The notes: a model not told the origin generated them from the letters alone. A stretch of DNA of 7,641 bases from JAMIFN01 sp035906235 (GCA_035906235.1 JAMIFN010000111.1:1-7641); one strand, 5' to 3'; counted from the first letter of the stretch, positions 1 through 6,544 are shown. Translations and numbers: made by a program.

Positions 1-2
1 CT

Positions 3-77
3 AAAGCAGCAGCGGCCAAAACCCAAATCAGCACACAGGCAGCTTGGCCTTTTCCCGCCAGCAGCAAGCGTCCTTAA
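3..77 (+). CDS. possible C-terminal end of an upstream gene (partial)
   Basis: The frame starting at base 3 is open from the window edge to a TAA at 75-77. It reads as an Ala/Lys-rich tail (KAAAAK, then TQISTQAAW) ending in SSKRP. The stop lies 28 nt before the strong terminator at 106-133, a normal distance. By synteny the upstream gene could be lon, but I do not recognise this tail as Lon. Another reading is that the TAA at 2-4 in the neighbouring frame is the true stop and everything to the terminator is 3' UTR. Too little sequence is present to decide. Confidence 0.25.
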   Translation, partial: KAAAAKTQISTQAAWPFPASSKRP

Positions 78-105
78 GCGCTTTTTCAAGCCCTTACTGC
101 CGCTC

Positions 106-133
106 AACCCACGCGCTTGCGCGTGGGTTTTTT
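106..133 (+). terminator. strong intrinsic terminator upstream of hupB
   Basis: A perfect 10 bp stem, AACCCACGCG (106-115) with CGCGTGGGTT (120-129), closes a CTTG tetraloop and runs into six T (128-133). It ends the transcript of the gene to the left and separates it from hupB. Confidence 0.9.
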
Positions 134-201
134 CGTGGCGTCGGTGTGATGGGGCTTAGCCTTGCTTTTGTTGGCGACGGGCGTTTATGCAAAATTTGAG
201 C

Positions 202-228
202 TTGAGGGCCTGAAAAACCGCATAGAAT
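202..228 (+). promoter_or_regulatory. candidate hupB promoter
   Basis: A TAGAAT -10 hexamer lies at 223-228, with TTGAGG at 202-207 as the best nearby -35. The spacing is only 15 bp, so the -35 assignment is weak. A start of transcription near 235 would give a leader of about 58 nt. The strong terminator upstream implies that hupB needs its own promoter in this interval (134-292), and this is the best candidate I see. Confidence 0.35.
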
Positions 229-235
229 CGTCCCA

Positions 236-263
236 AGCAGTCGAGCTTAGGCTGCTGCTCGAT
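236..263 (+). promoter_or_regulatory. hairpin in the hupB leader
   Basis: TCGAGC (241-246) can pair perfectly with GCTCGA (257-262) around a 10 nt loop. AGCAG (236-240) can instead pair with CTGCT (252-256). The two pairings compete. The structure lies at the predicted 5' end of the hupB mRNA, upstream of the Shine-Dalgarno sequence at about 279-284, so it could stabilise the message or tune translation. It is not an attenuator by itself because no T-run follows. Confidence 0.3.
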
Positions 264-292
264 GAATTCAAAATGCAAGAGGAGAGTTGTTT

Positions 293-571
293 GTGAATAA
301 ATCAGAAATGATCGACCACATTGCCAAGCAGGCAGATATTTCTAAGGCGGCTGCCACGCGCGCTTTGGAAGCGATGACTGGCGCTGTGAAGACCACTTTG
401 AAAAAAGGCGGTAGCGTATCTTTGGTGGGCTTTGGGACTTTCGCCGTTGGCGAGCGCGCGGCGCGTACGGGGCGCAATCCCCAAACTGGTGCTGCTATCA
501 AAATCAAGGCGGCTAAAGTGCCCAAATTCCGTCCTGGTAAAGCTTTGAAAGACGCTTTGAATAAACGATAA
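293..571 (+). CDS. hupB: DNA-binding protein HU-beta
   Basis: Small nucleoid protein of the HU/IHF family; it dimerises and bends DNA with little sequence specificity. The 92-residue product has the full fold: an N-terminal helical dimerisation part (NKSEMIDHIAKQADISKAAA), the GFGTF turn, the flexible beta-arm with RTGRNPQTG, and the KVPKFRPGKALKDAL C-terminus. The start is GTG at 293, which gives the family N-terminus MNKSE and lies 8 nt after a good AGGAG (280-284). A TTG at 287 in the same frame would overlap the ribosome-binding site and add residues unusual for the family. Length matches the usual 90-92. No clear terminator follows before the tRNA gene, so some readthrough into it is possible. 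Confidence 0.96.
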   Translation: MNKSEMIDHIAKQADISKAAATRALEAMTGAVKTTLKKGGSVSLVGFGTFAVGERAARTGRNPQTGAAIKIKAAKVPKFRPGKALKDALNKR

Positions 572-593
572 ACGCAAAAATTTGTGCGAGCGA

Positions 594-622
594 TGAGAAA
601 GCGCGAAAAAACACGCTAGAAT
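594..622 (+). promoter_or_regulatory. candidate promoter of the tRNA-Val gene
   Basis: TAGAAT at 617-622 is a good -10 placed about 20 nt before the mature tRNA 5' end, which would leave a short 5' leader. The hexamer 17 bp upstream (TGAGAA, 594-599) matches the -35 consensus poorly, so the call rests mainly on the -10 and its position. Confidence 0.35.
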
Positions 623-641
623 CATGGCTTACACAGAAGGC

Positions 642-717
642 GGGTGCTTAGCTCAGTTGGTAGAGCGGCGCCCTTACAAGGCGTAGGTCAGCGGTTCGAC
701 CCCGTTAGCACCCACCA
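642..717 (+). tRNA. tRNA-Val, anticodon UAC
   Basis: Complete 76 nt cloverleaf with encoded CCA (715-717). The acceptor stem GGGTGCT (642-648) pairs with AGCACCC (707-713), and the discriminator is A714. The D-arm contains GCTCAGTTGGTAGAGC. The anticodon stem GCGCC/GGCGT encloses CTTACAA with anticodon TAC. The T-arm carries GGTTCGACCCC. It reads GUA and, by wobble, other Val codons. It sits between hupB and ppiD and is followed by its own terminator, so it appears to be a single-tRNA unit. I found no second copy of its 3' end in the window, so it does not look like a used integration site. Confidence 0.97.
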
Positions 718-735
718 CCGCTTTATCTGTGTCAT

Positions 736-769
736 AAAAAGCGATCCTGTTAAAGGGCGCTTTTTTTTT
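736..769 (+). terminator. intrinsic terminator after tRNA-Val
   Basis: AAAAAGCG (736-743) pairs with CGCTTTTT (758-765), and the inner CCT (746-748) and AGG (754-756) can extend the hairpin. A run of nine T (761-769) follows. It insulates the tRNA from ppiD. Confidence 0.8.
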
Positions 770-843
770 GCTTAAAATTTGTCCATTGTTATTGCCGACG
801 CCAATAGCCGCGGCATATTCACCCTAGGCCAAGGATAGACCTG

Positions 844-2766
844 ATGTTTGATTTCGTTCGTAAGCACAACCGTTGGATGCAATTCGGTTTATTGGTCTTA
901 GTGGTGCCAGCTTTTGTGGCCATCAGTTTTTACGGCTACTCACAAAACTCGACGGGGCCAGAAGTGGCTAAGGTGGGCAATACGGCTATTACCCAAATGC
1001 AGTGGGATCAAGAAGTGCAGCGCCAAGGGCAAGTCTTGCGTCAGCGCGACCCCAGTTTTGATGCCAGTTTGTTGGATGCGCCCGAGCAGAAATACCGCGT
1101 ACTAGAAGAGCTGCTGCGCCAAACCGTGCTGCAAACAGCCACACAAAAAATGCATCTGCGCGCCAGCGATGCGCAGGTGGCGCAAGCCTTAGCGCAAGAC
1201 CCCAATATTGCCAGCCTGCGTGGCTCTGACGGCACAATGGACATGAAGCAATACCAGGCACTGCTAGCGGCCAATGGCTTGACTGTGGCACAGTATGAAG
1301 CGAAAGTGCGTCAAGAGTTGAGTGAGCGCCAATTGCAAGAGGATGTGTACGGGACTACCGTTACGGTGCAAAACTTGCGCCAAGTGCTGGGTCAAGCCTT
1401 GCTGCAAAGTCGCCAAGTGCAGCTGGCGCGTTTTGCCAGTGCCGATTATTTGGCGCAAGCTAAGCCCACGCCAGAGCAAGAGCAGGGCTATTACCAACAA
1501 CACCGCGATATGTTTAAAGTGCCTGCGCAAATCGACATGCAGTATGTGGTACTGAGCCCCGCCGATGTCGCCGCCAAGCTGACTTTTAGCGACGAACAAC
1601 TGCGGCAGTACTACGCGCAAAATCAAGCGCGTTTTGCGGGGCAAGAGGAGCGCCGTGCTAGCCATATTTTGTTTGCCAAAAAAGACCAAGCCGAGGCAGC
1701 TCTGGCGCAGCTCAAAGCCAAGCCTGAACGGTTTGCTGAGCTGGCGAAAAAAGATTCGCAAGACCCTGGCTCTGCCGCACAAGGCGGGGATTTGGGCTTT
1801 TTGACCAAGGGCGCTACCGCCAACCCCGCGTTTGACGATGCCGTGTTTGCTTTGGCTAAAGAGCAACTCAGCGCCGTGGTGCAAAGCCCAGCGGGCTACC
1901 ACATCATCAAAGTGACTGATATCAAAGGCCAGGCTAAACCTTTTGAAGCCGTTAAAGCCGAAGTGCTGGAGGCGGTGAAAGCCGAGCAGGGCGCAAAAAA
2001 ATACGCCGAGCTGAGCGAAAACTTCCGCAACGCGGTCGAAGACATGGATGACTTAAACCAAGTCGCTAAACAATTGGGCCTGCAAGTGCATACGGTGACG
2101 GGGTTGCAGCAAGGCTCTATGGCGGCCAAGGCCGATCCGATTGTGGGCAATGCCAAACTGCAAAAAGCGATTTTTACCGCCGATGCTTTGGCTGGCAAAC
2201 ACAATACGCCAGCGCTTGAAGTTGGCAACAGCGTGTTGGTATCGGCCCATGTGACGCGCCATCTGCCCGCGAGCGTGCAGCCTTTTGCCCAAGTACAAGC
2301 CCAGGTTCAGGCTTTGGTGACAGCTGAGCGTGCGCAAGCGCTGGCGCTGCAAACCGGTCAAGCGAAGTTGGCGGAGTGGAAAAAGGCGCCTGCCACTGCC
2401 AAGCTGGATGCGGCGCTGAGCGTCTCGCGCCAGCACACACAAAACCTGCCTGCCCCCGTGGTCGAGGCGATTTTGAAAGCCGATAGCAGCCAGCTCCCTG
2501 CCTGGGTCGGGGTGGAGATGCCCCAGCACGGCGGCTATGTGGTGGCGAAGATCGAAAAAGTCCAAGCCCCCACGGACGATAGCCCTGAGGCGCAGGCCGC
2601 CCGCCAGCAGATTGAGCAACTCATCCAGCCGACTTTGAGCCAGGCTGAAACCCAAGCCTTTCTCGCCCTGCTGCGCGCGCAGTACAAAGCGAAAATCCTG
2701 GTACCCAAGCCCGCAGTTGCTGCGCCCGCTGCCGCTGCTTCTGCGGCAAAAGGCGAGGACGCGTAG
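844..2766 (+). CDS. ppiD: PpiD-like periplasmic folding chaperone (SurA-N and parvulin domains)
   Basis: Membrane-anchored periplasmic chaperone/peptidyl-prolyl isomerase thought to help proteins leaving the Sec translocon to fold. The 640-residue product has a short cytoplasmic N-terminus (MFDFVRKHNRWMQ), one membrane segment at about 13-32, a SurA-like chaperone region (about 35-220), and a parvulin-type rotamase domain at about 268-358. That domain shows ASHILF (His274), GGDLGF (314-319) and GYHIIKV (His353). A long Ala/Gln-rich C-terminal chaperone part (about 360-620) and an Ala-rich tail follow. Length matches PpiD (about 620-640). ATG at 844 follows AAGGA (831-835) by 8 nt. The parvulin signature residues are kept, but whether it is catalytically active cannot be read from sequence; the E. 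coli homologue is regarded as essentially inactive. I see no convincing promoter between 770 and 843. anmK follows 41 bp downstream. Confidence 0.93.
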   Translation: MFDFVRKHNRWMQFGLLVLVVPAFVAISFYGYSQNSTGPEVAKVGNTAITQMQWDQEVQRQGQVLRQRDPSFDASLLDAPEQKYRVLEELLRQTVLQTATQKMHLRASDAQVAQALAQDPNIASLRGSDGTMDMKQYQALLAANGLTVAQYEAKVRQELSERQLQEDVYGTTVTVQNLRQVLGQALLQSRQVQLARFASADYLAQAKPTPEQEQGYYQQHRDMFKVPAQIDMQYVVLSPADVAAKLTFSDEQLRQYYAQNQARFAGQEERRASHILFAKKDQAEAALAQLKAKPERFAELAKKDSQDPGSAAQGGDLGFLTKGATANPAFDDAVFALAKEQLSAVVQSPAGYHIIKVTDIKGQAKPFEAVKAEVLEAVKAEQGAKKYAELSENFRNAVEDMDDLNQVAKQLGLQVHTVTGLQQGSMAAKADPIVGNAKLQKAIFTADALAGKHNTPALEVGNSVLVSAHVTRHLPASVQPFAQVQAQVQALVTAERAQALALQTGQAKLAEWKKAPATAKLDAALSVSRQHTQNLPAPVVEAILKADSSQLPAWVGVEMPQHGGYVVAKIEKVQAPTDDSPEAQAARQQIEQLIQPTLSQAETQAFLALLRAQYKAKILVPKPAVAAPAAAASAAKGEDA

Positions 2767-2807
2767 TACGCACCACACACCACGCGATTTGGCGCAGAAA
2801 GCCAGCT

Positions 2808-3965
2808 TTGTCCACGCCCTCGTCACTTTATATCGGCCTGATGTCGGGCACTTCGACCGACGGGGTCGATGGCCTGCTGTTGGATGTGGCCGCGCCCAGG
2901 CTGGCTGCTGTGCGAGGCTTTGTCAGCCTGCCTTTGCCTGCCGAGCTGCGCACGGAATTGCTGGCGCTTAACCGCGCAGGTGACAACGAATTGCATCGCG
3001 CAGCCCTGGCGGCCAATGCCTTGGTCGGCGTGTATGCCCAAGCCGTGGCCGATTTATTGCAACAGGCGCAGCTGCAGCCGGGCGCCATTGCTGCCATAGG
3101 TGCACATGGGCAAACCGTGCGCCATCAGCCCGGTGCTTTTGACGGCGTCGGCTACACCTTGCAACTCAATAGCCCCGCCCTGCTGGCTGAGCGCACGGGC
3201 ATCCCCGTGGTGGCCGATTTCCGCAGCCGCGATGTGGCCGCTGGCGGCCAGGGCGCGCCCTTAGTGCCCTTTTTTCACCGTGTCTGGTTTGCGGCTGATG
3301 CGCAGGCTAAAAGCGCGAGCTTGGCTGCGCTCAATATTGGTGGCATCAGCAACCTCAGCCTCTTGCCTGCGGCTGGGGCGGTGCGCGGTTTTGACTGTGG
3401 CCCGGGCAATGTGCTGCTGGACGCTTGGGTGCAGCAGCATCTGGGGCAAAGCTACGACGACGATGGCCGCTGGGCGGCAGGTGGGCAGGTGCATGCCGCA
3501 CTATTGGCGCAGATGCTGGCTGAACCCTATTTCGCCCTGCCCGCACCCAAAAGCACAGGGCGCGATTTATTCCACCTGCCCTGGCTGCAAGCGCAATTGG
3601 CTGCATTGCCAAATCAAGCCCAAGCCCAAGCCCAAGCCCAAGCGCAAGATGTGCAAGCCACCCTGTTGGAATTGACGGCCTGCAGCATTGCCCAAGCCTT
3701 GCAGCGCGAAATGCAACCCTTGCCCGCGCAGCTGCTAGTCTGCGGCGGCGGTGCTTATAACGGCGCTTTGATGGCGCGGCTGCAAGCGCTTTTGCCCACT
3801 GTGGCGGTGCAGACCTCAGCCGCCTTTGGCCTGCAGCCTAATCAGGTAGAGGCAGCGGCCTTTGCGTGGTTGGCAGCGCAGTGTTTGCGGGGCCAGGCTT
3901 TGCCCCTGCCCAGCGTCACAGGGGCGGCTGCAGCGCGGGTGTTGGGGGCGATATACCCGGCTTAA
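2808..3965 (+). CDS. anmK: anhydro-N-acetylmuramic acid kinase
   Basis: Cytoplasmic kinase that opens 1,6-anhydro-MurNAc and phosphorylates it to MurNAc-6-phosphate with ATP, returning turnover products to peptidoglycan synthesis. Family motifs run along the whole length: the N-terminal phosphate loop GLMSGTSTDGVDG (10-22), GAHGQTVRHQPG (98-109), ADFRSRDVAAGGQGAPLVP (136-154), LNIGGISNLSLL (175-186), GFDCGPGN with the likely catalytic base Asp196, STGRDLFHL (249-257), CGGGAYN (312-318) and VEAAAFAWLA (347-356). At 385 residues it is slightly longer than the usual 360-370, partly because of a (Gln-Ala)5 repeat at 270-279. The start is TTG at 2808: it gives the expected distance to the GLMSGTS motif, no in-frame ATG or GTG is suitably placed, and no clear Shine-Dalgarno is visible. 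The gene is 41 bp after ppiD with no terminator between them, so cotranscription is likely. Confidence 0.95.
   Translation: MSTPSSLYIGLMSGTSTDGVDGLLLDVAAPRLAAVRGFVSLPLPAELRTELLALNRAGDNELHRAALAANALVGVYAQAVADLLQQAQLQPGAIAAIGAHGQTVRHQPGAFDGVGYTLQLNSPALLAERTGIPVVADFRSRDVAAGGQGAPLVPFFHRVWFAADAQAKSASLAALNIGGISNLSLLPAAGAVRGFDCGPGNVLLDAWVQQHLGQSYDDDGRWAAGGQVHAALLAQMLAEPYFALPAPKSTGRDLFHLPWLQAQLAALPNQAQAQAQAQAQDVQATLLELTACSIAQALQREMQPLPAQLLVCGGGAYNGALMARLQALLPTVAVQTSAAFGLQPNQVEAAAFAWLAAQCLRGQALPLPSVTGAAAARVLGAIYPA
3615..3644 (+). repeat. hexanucleotide tandem repeat CAAGCC inside anmK
   Basis: Four perfect units of CAAGCC (3615-3638) are followed by one CAAGCG unit (3639-3644) and a degenerate CAAGAT. 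The repeat is in frame and codes for Gln-Ala five times, between the GRDLF motif and the C-terminal part of AnmK. Gain or loss of a unit changes the protein by two residues without a frameshift. Confidence 0.9.
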
Positions 3966-3982
3966 GCCTGCAGCTTATTTTT
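3963..3982 (+). terminator. weak terminator candidate after anmK
   Basis: TAAGC, which includes the anmK stop codon, pairs with GCTTA (3973-3977) around CTGCA and is followed by five T (3978-3982). The stem is only 5 bp with two G-C pairs, so termination would be inefficient. It is the only candidate between anmK and the aminotransferase. Confidence 0.3.
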
Positions 3983-4055
3983 AAGTATGTTTTCGCTGTT
4001 TTAGGCCGAAAAACCTGCCTGAGAAGCTATTGTTTTAGTAGTTAATGGAGTATGC

Positions 4056-5261
4056 ATGATGCCGCCTGATTTGCCCTTTGCCCAGCGTTTAAATGGCATG
4101 GAAACCTCGGCCATCCGCGAATTGTTCAAGCTCTTGGCCAAGCCCGGCATCATCAGTTTTGCGGGCGGCTTTCCCGATGCCAGTTTGTTTGATGTTGAAG
4201 GCATTCGCGCCGCCAGCGAGCAGGCTTTGAGCGCGGACGCAGCGGGCGCGGTTTTGGGCTATGGCGCGACCGAAGGCGTGCCTGCCTTGCGCCAGGCCTT
4301 AGCCGCCGAGATGCAGCGCCAAGGCGTGGCGGTGCAGGCCGATGAATTGATCGTCACCACCGGCAGCCAGCAGGCGCTGGACTTGGTGGCCAAATGCATG
4401 ATCAGCCCTGGCGACCGCGTGATTGTGGAAGCGCCCACTTTTTTAGCGGCGATTTCTTGCTTCAAACTGTATGGCGCTGAAGTCGTGGGCGCGCCCATCG
4501 ATGCCGAGGGCGTGCAGCCCGATGCGCTCGAAGCCCTGATCGCCGAGAAAAAGCCCAAGCTGATTTACCTTATCCCCACTTTTGGCAACCCCAGCGGCGC
4601 CACGCTCAGCCTAGAGCGCCGTTTGCGGATTTTGCAACTGGCGGCGCAACACCAGATTTTGGTGATTGAAGACGATCCTTATGGCCAGCTCTATTTTGAT
4701 GCACCACCGCCGCCCTCGCTCTTGGCTTTAAGTGCCCAAGTGCCAGGCAGCCGCGATTGGCTTTGCTACGGCGGCAGTTTGAGCAAAACCCTGGCTGCAG
4801 GCCTGCGCGTGGGCTGGCTGCTTGCGCCTGCGGCGCTCTTGGCTAAGGCCGTGATGTGCAAGCAGTTTAGCGACGCGCACACCAGCAACCTGAGTCAGCA
4901 AATCGCCGCCAATTACTTGAACTCGGGGCGCATGGAGGCGGGGCTGCAACACGCCCGCCGTGTCTATGCGGGGCGGGCGGCGGCGCTGTGCCAAGGCTTG
5001 CAGCGCGAGCTGGGCGCGGCTGTGGATTTTTCCCCGCCACAAGGCGGCCTGTTCGTCTGGGCGCGTTTGACGGGGGCGGGCGGGCGCAGTACCGATGCCG
5101 CGGCCTTTGCCCGCCGCGCGGTGGAGCAATTGGTGGCCTTTGTACCGGGCGCGCCGTTTTATGGGCAAGCGCCTGATGCGGCGACTTTTCGCCTGTCTTT
5201 TGCCACGGCTAGCGAAGAAAAAATTGCCGAGGGCTGCGCCCGTTTGCGTGCAGCGCTGTAA
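4056..5261 (+). CDS. PLP-dependent aminotransferase, fold type I (LysN/MocR-like group)
   Basis: Pyridoxal-phosphate aminotransferase of class I/II, 401 residues. It resembles the 2-aminoadipate/aromatic aminotransferase-like group (PLP-dependent aminotransferase family). Visible features are the N-terminal substrate segment ISFAGGFPDASLF (33-45), the cofactor phosphate loop TTGSQQALD (101-109), NPSG with Asn178, EDDPYG with Asp206 and Tyr209 around the cofactor ring, and the Schiff-base lysine Lys244 in GSLSKTLAAGLRVGW. The probable substrate-carboxylate Arg379 lies in FRLSF. No N-terminal GntR-type DNA-binding domain is present, so this is an enzyme and not a MocR regulator. ATG at 4056 follows GGAG (4047-4050) by 5 nt; a second ATG directly follows. 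It is 90 bp from anmK and converges on the ZIP gene. The substrate cannot be told from sequence. Confidence 0.93.
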   Translation: MMPPDLPFAQRLNGMETSAIRELFKLLAKPGIISFAGGFPDASLFDVEGIRAASEQALSADAAGAVLGYGATEGVPALRQALAAEMQRQGVAVQADELIVTTGSQQALDLVAKCMISPGDRVIVEAPTFLAAISCFKLYGAEVVGAPIDAEGVQPDALEALIAEKKPKLIYLIPTFGNPSGATLSLERRLRILQLAAQHQILVIEDDPYGQLYFDAPPPPSLLALSAQVPGSRDWLCYGGSLSKTLAAGLRVGWLLAPAALLAKAVMCKQFSDAHTSNLSQQIAANYLNSGRMEAGLQHARRVYAGRAAALCQGLQRELGAAVDFSPPQGGLFVWARLTGAGGRSTDAAAFARRAVEQLVAFVPGAPFYGQAPDAATFRLSFATASEEKIAEGCARLRAAL

Positions 5262-5281
5262 AAACAGTGAAGAAGGTTCCT

Positions 5282-6106
5282 CTAATGCGCGTGCTCGGCC
5301 ACTAAATGCGTGGCTGCCAGCACCAGACCTGCGCCCAGCGCCAAGCCCAGCACCTGCTGCACCGTGTCGCGCGCGCCCCAGTGGCGTTGCAGCTGCGGAA
5401 TCAAATCGGCCAGCGCCACATAAATAAAGCTGCCTGCCGCCACCATCAGCAAATACGGCATCCAGCCCGCCATTTGCGAGAAAAAGAGATAACCGATCAA
5501 GCCGCCAAGCAAAGTGGCGCTGCCTGCACTCAGCAATTTCAGCAGCGCAGGGCGCAGATTTTGCCGCCCCTGCAGCACCACCAAATCACCCATATGGTGC
5601 GGTACTTCATGGGCAAAAACCGCCAGCGCCACCAGCAGCCCCAAGGTGGGGCTGCTTAGGCAGGCCGCAGCAATCAACATGCCATCGCCTAGGCAATGCA
5701 CGGCATCGCCCAGTAGCAGCGACAGGCCGCCTTTGCCGTGGCTGTGGCCGTGGCTATGGCCATGCTCGTGGGGCTGCCCGTGCTCATGAGCCTCGCCACC
5801 ATGGTGCTCGTGCCCGTGGTGGTAAAGCTCGGCCTTGTCCAGCAAAAAGAAGGCCAAGAGCGCCAAAAACAAGGTCGTAAACAAGGTGTGCGCTCCAGCG
5901 CCCTCTGCAACGGCTTCTACCGCCTCGGGCAGCAAATGCGTAAACGCGGTGCATAGCAGGGCGCCAGCGGCAAAACTGAGCAAAAAATCGGTATTGGCAC
6001 GCCGCAAATACTTCAGCACCAAAGCCGCCAGCAAAACGCTGCCAAAGCCGGCGCAAGCTGTGGCAAACAAGGTGAGCAGGGCGGGGCTGGGGGTGAAATC
6101 AAACAT
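5282..6106 (-). CDS. ZIP-family metal cation transporter
   Basis: Inner-membrane transporter of the ZIP (SLC39) family, expected to take up Zn2+ or other divalent metals. The 274-residue product (ATG at 6106) has about eight hydrophobic segments. The third and fourth are separated by a His-rich loop (96-124) with 13 His in 29 residues. The fourth carries HCLGDG (His137, Asp141) and the fifth HEVPHHMGD (His166, Glu167, His170), matching the metal-site motifs of the family except for Cys in place of the common Asn in HNxxDG. A GTG at 6130 in the same frame would add eight residues. It directly abuts the T-run of the hairpin at 6131-6159, so I prefer the ATG, though neither start has a clear Shine-Dalgarno. 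It is convergent with the aminotransferase across 20 bp and lies downstream of DUF2789. The metal specificity is unknown. Confidence 0.92.
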   Translation of the reverse strand: MFDFTPSPALLTLFATACAGFGSVLLAALVLKYLRRANTDFLLSFAAGALLCTAFTHLLPEAVEAVAEGAGAHTLFTTLFLALLAFFLLDKAELYHHGHEHHGGEAHEHGQPHEHGHSHGHSHGKGGLSLLLGDAVHCLGDGMLIAAACLSSPTLGLLVALAVFAHEVPHHMGDLVVLQGRQNLRPALLKLLSAGSATLLGGLIGYLFFSQMAGWMPYLLMVAAGSFIYVALADLIPQLQRHWGARDTVQQVLGLALGAGLVLAATHLVAEHAH

Positions 6107-6130
6107 GGCAAAAAATGGGCAAAAAGGCAC

Positions 6131-6159
6131 AAAAAAAAGCGCTTACCGTGAGCGCTTTT
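6131..6159 (-). terminator. hairpin with 8-T tail between DUF2789 and ZIP genes
   Basis: AAAAGCGCT (6135-6143) and AGCGCTTTT (6151-6159) form a perfect 9 bp stem with a 7 nt loop. On the minus strand it runs into eight T (6138-6131), so it most likely terminates the GNAT/DUF2789 transcript, 39 nt past its stop codon. It lies immediately before the ZIP start region and may also act in the ZIP leader. On the plus strand it has only four T and no gene ends there. Confidence 0.75.
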
Positions 6160-6198
6160 CAAATTCTATAGAAGCTGTCAAGCCCCAGTGGCTTGGCT

Positions 6199-6477
6199 TT
6201 AGTCAAAACAGCGGCAATCGCGGTCGCGCAGGGCGTTGCTGAGCTGGTCGATGAGGATGCTCCAGGGCGGTTCGTCGCGCGTTTTTTTCTCGCAGATAAA
6301 TTGCGACTGCGATGGGCTCCAAAACGGCGCGTGTTCGAGCAAGATGCGATTGTCTAGCGGGCGATTTTTGACGATGAAGTCGGCTATGGCCTCGGGCGCA
6401 CTGCCTAGGCCAAGTTGGTCAAACAAATCGGTAAAGCTGCCGCACTGGGCAACAAATTCGGGCAGGTGTTGGCTCAT
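6199..6477 (-). CDS. DUF2789 family protein
   Basis: Small cytoplasmic protein of unknown function, 92 residues. The core FTDLFDQLGLGSAPEAIADF (15-34), NRPL (38-41), HAPFWSPSQSQF (49-60) and WSILIDQLSNALRD (72-85) matches DUF2789 as I know it (LFxQLGL, APFWxPxQxxF, DQL). The start is ATG at 6477: it follows AAGGA (minus strand, 6489-6485) by 7 nt and gives an N-terminus near the family's, whereas an in-frame upstream start at 6510 would span the ribosome-binding site. The tail DCRCFD is unusual in having two Cys near the end. It lies 67 nt downstream of the GNAT gene on the same strand and is followed by a terminator. No function can be assigned; the family is known only by its conservation in Proteobacteria. 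Confidence 0.85.
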   Translation of the reverse strand: MSQHLPEFVAQCGSFTDLFDQLGLGSAPEAIADFIVKNRPLDNRILLEHAPFWSPSQSQFICEKKTRDEPPWSILIDQLSNALRDRDCRCFD

Positions 6478-6522
6478 GGGGCAGTCCTTTCCTCGGACTA
6501 AACGGTGCACAGTTGCGGCTTC

Positions 6523-6528
6523 ATCATA
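6523..6528 (-). promoter_or_regulatory. candidate -10 box for the DUF2789 gene
   Basis: On the minus strand TATGAT (6528-6523) is a good -10 hexamer, 45 nt before the DUF2789 ATG. The hexamer 17 bp upstream (CATTTA, 6551-6546) is a poor -35 and lies over the GNAT stop codon. If real, it would let DUF2789 be expressed independently of the GNAT gene. Confidence 0.3.
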
Positions 6529-6544
6529 CGCCAGCTTTTTTGCG

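Noticed and set aside
642..717. tRNA-Val as an integration site for a genomic island
   Set aside because: No second copy of the tRNA 3' end and no integrase gene in the window; the genes after it are core genes.
1264..1902. Long minus-strand open frame inside ppiD (212 codons)
   Set aside because: ppiD shows continuous family motifs through this interval; the reverse frame has no recognisable domain.
2053..2826. Minus-strand open frame of 257 codons across the end of ppiD
   Set aside because: Basic and Leu/Arg-rich with no domain, typical of antisense reading of a GC-rich gene; it overlaps the ppiD C-terminus and its stop.
5256..5267. CTGT-AAAA-ACAG hairpin at the aminotransferase stop
   Set aside because: Only a 4 bp stem with no T-run on either strand; not supportable as a bidirectional terminator for the convergent genes.
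5735..5821. Repetitive CAT/GTG-rich stretch as a DNA repeat array
   Set aside because: It is fully explained as the coding sequence of the His-rich loop of the ZIP transporter; units are not regular and no spacers are present.
6179..6195. CAAGCC/GGCTTG 6 bp hairpin just after the DUF2789 stop
   Set aside because: No T-run follows on either strand. The stronger hairpin at 6131-6159 explains termination better.
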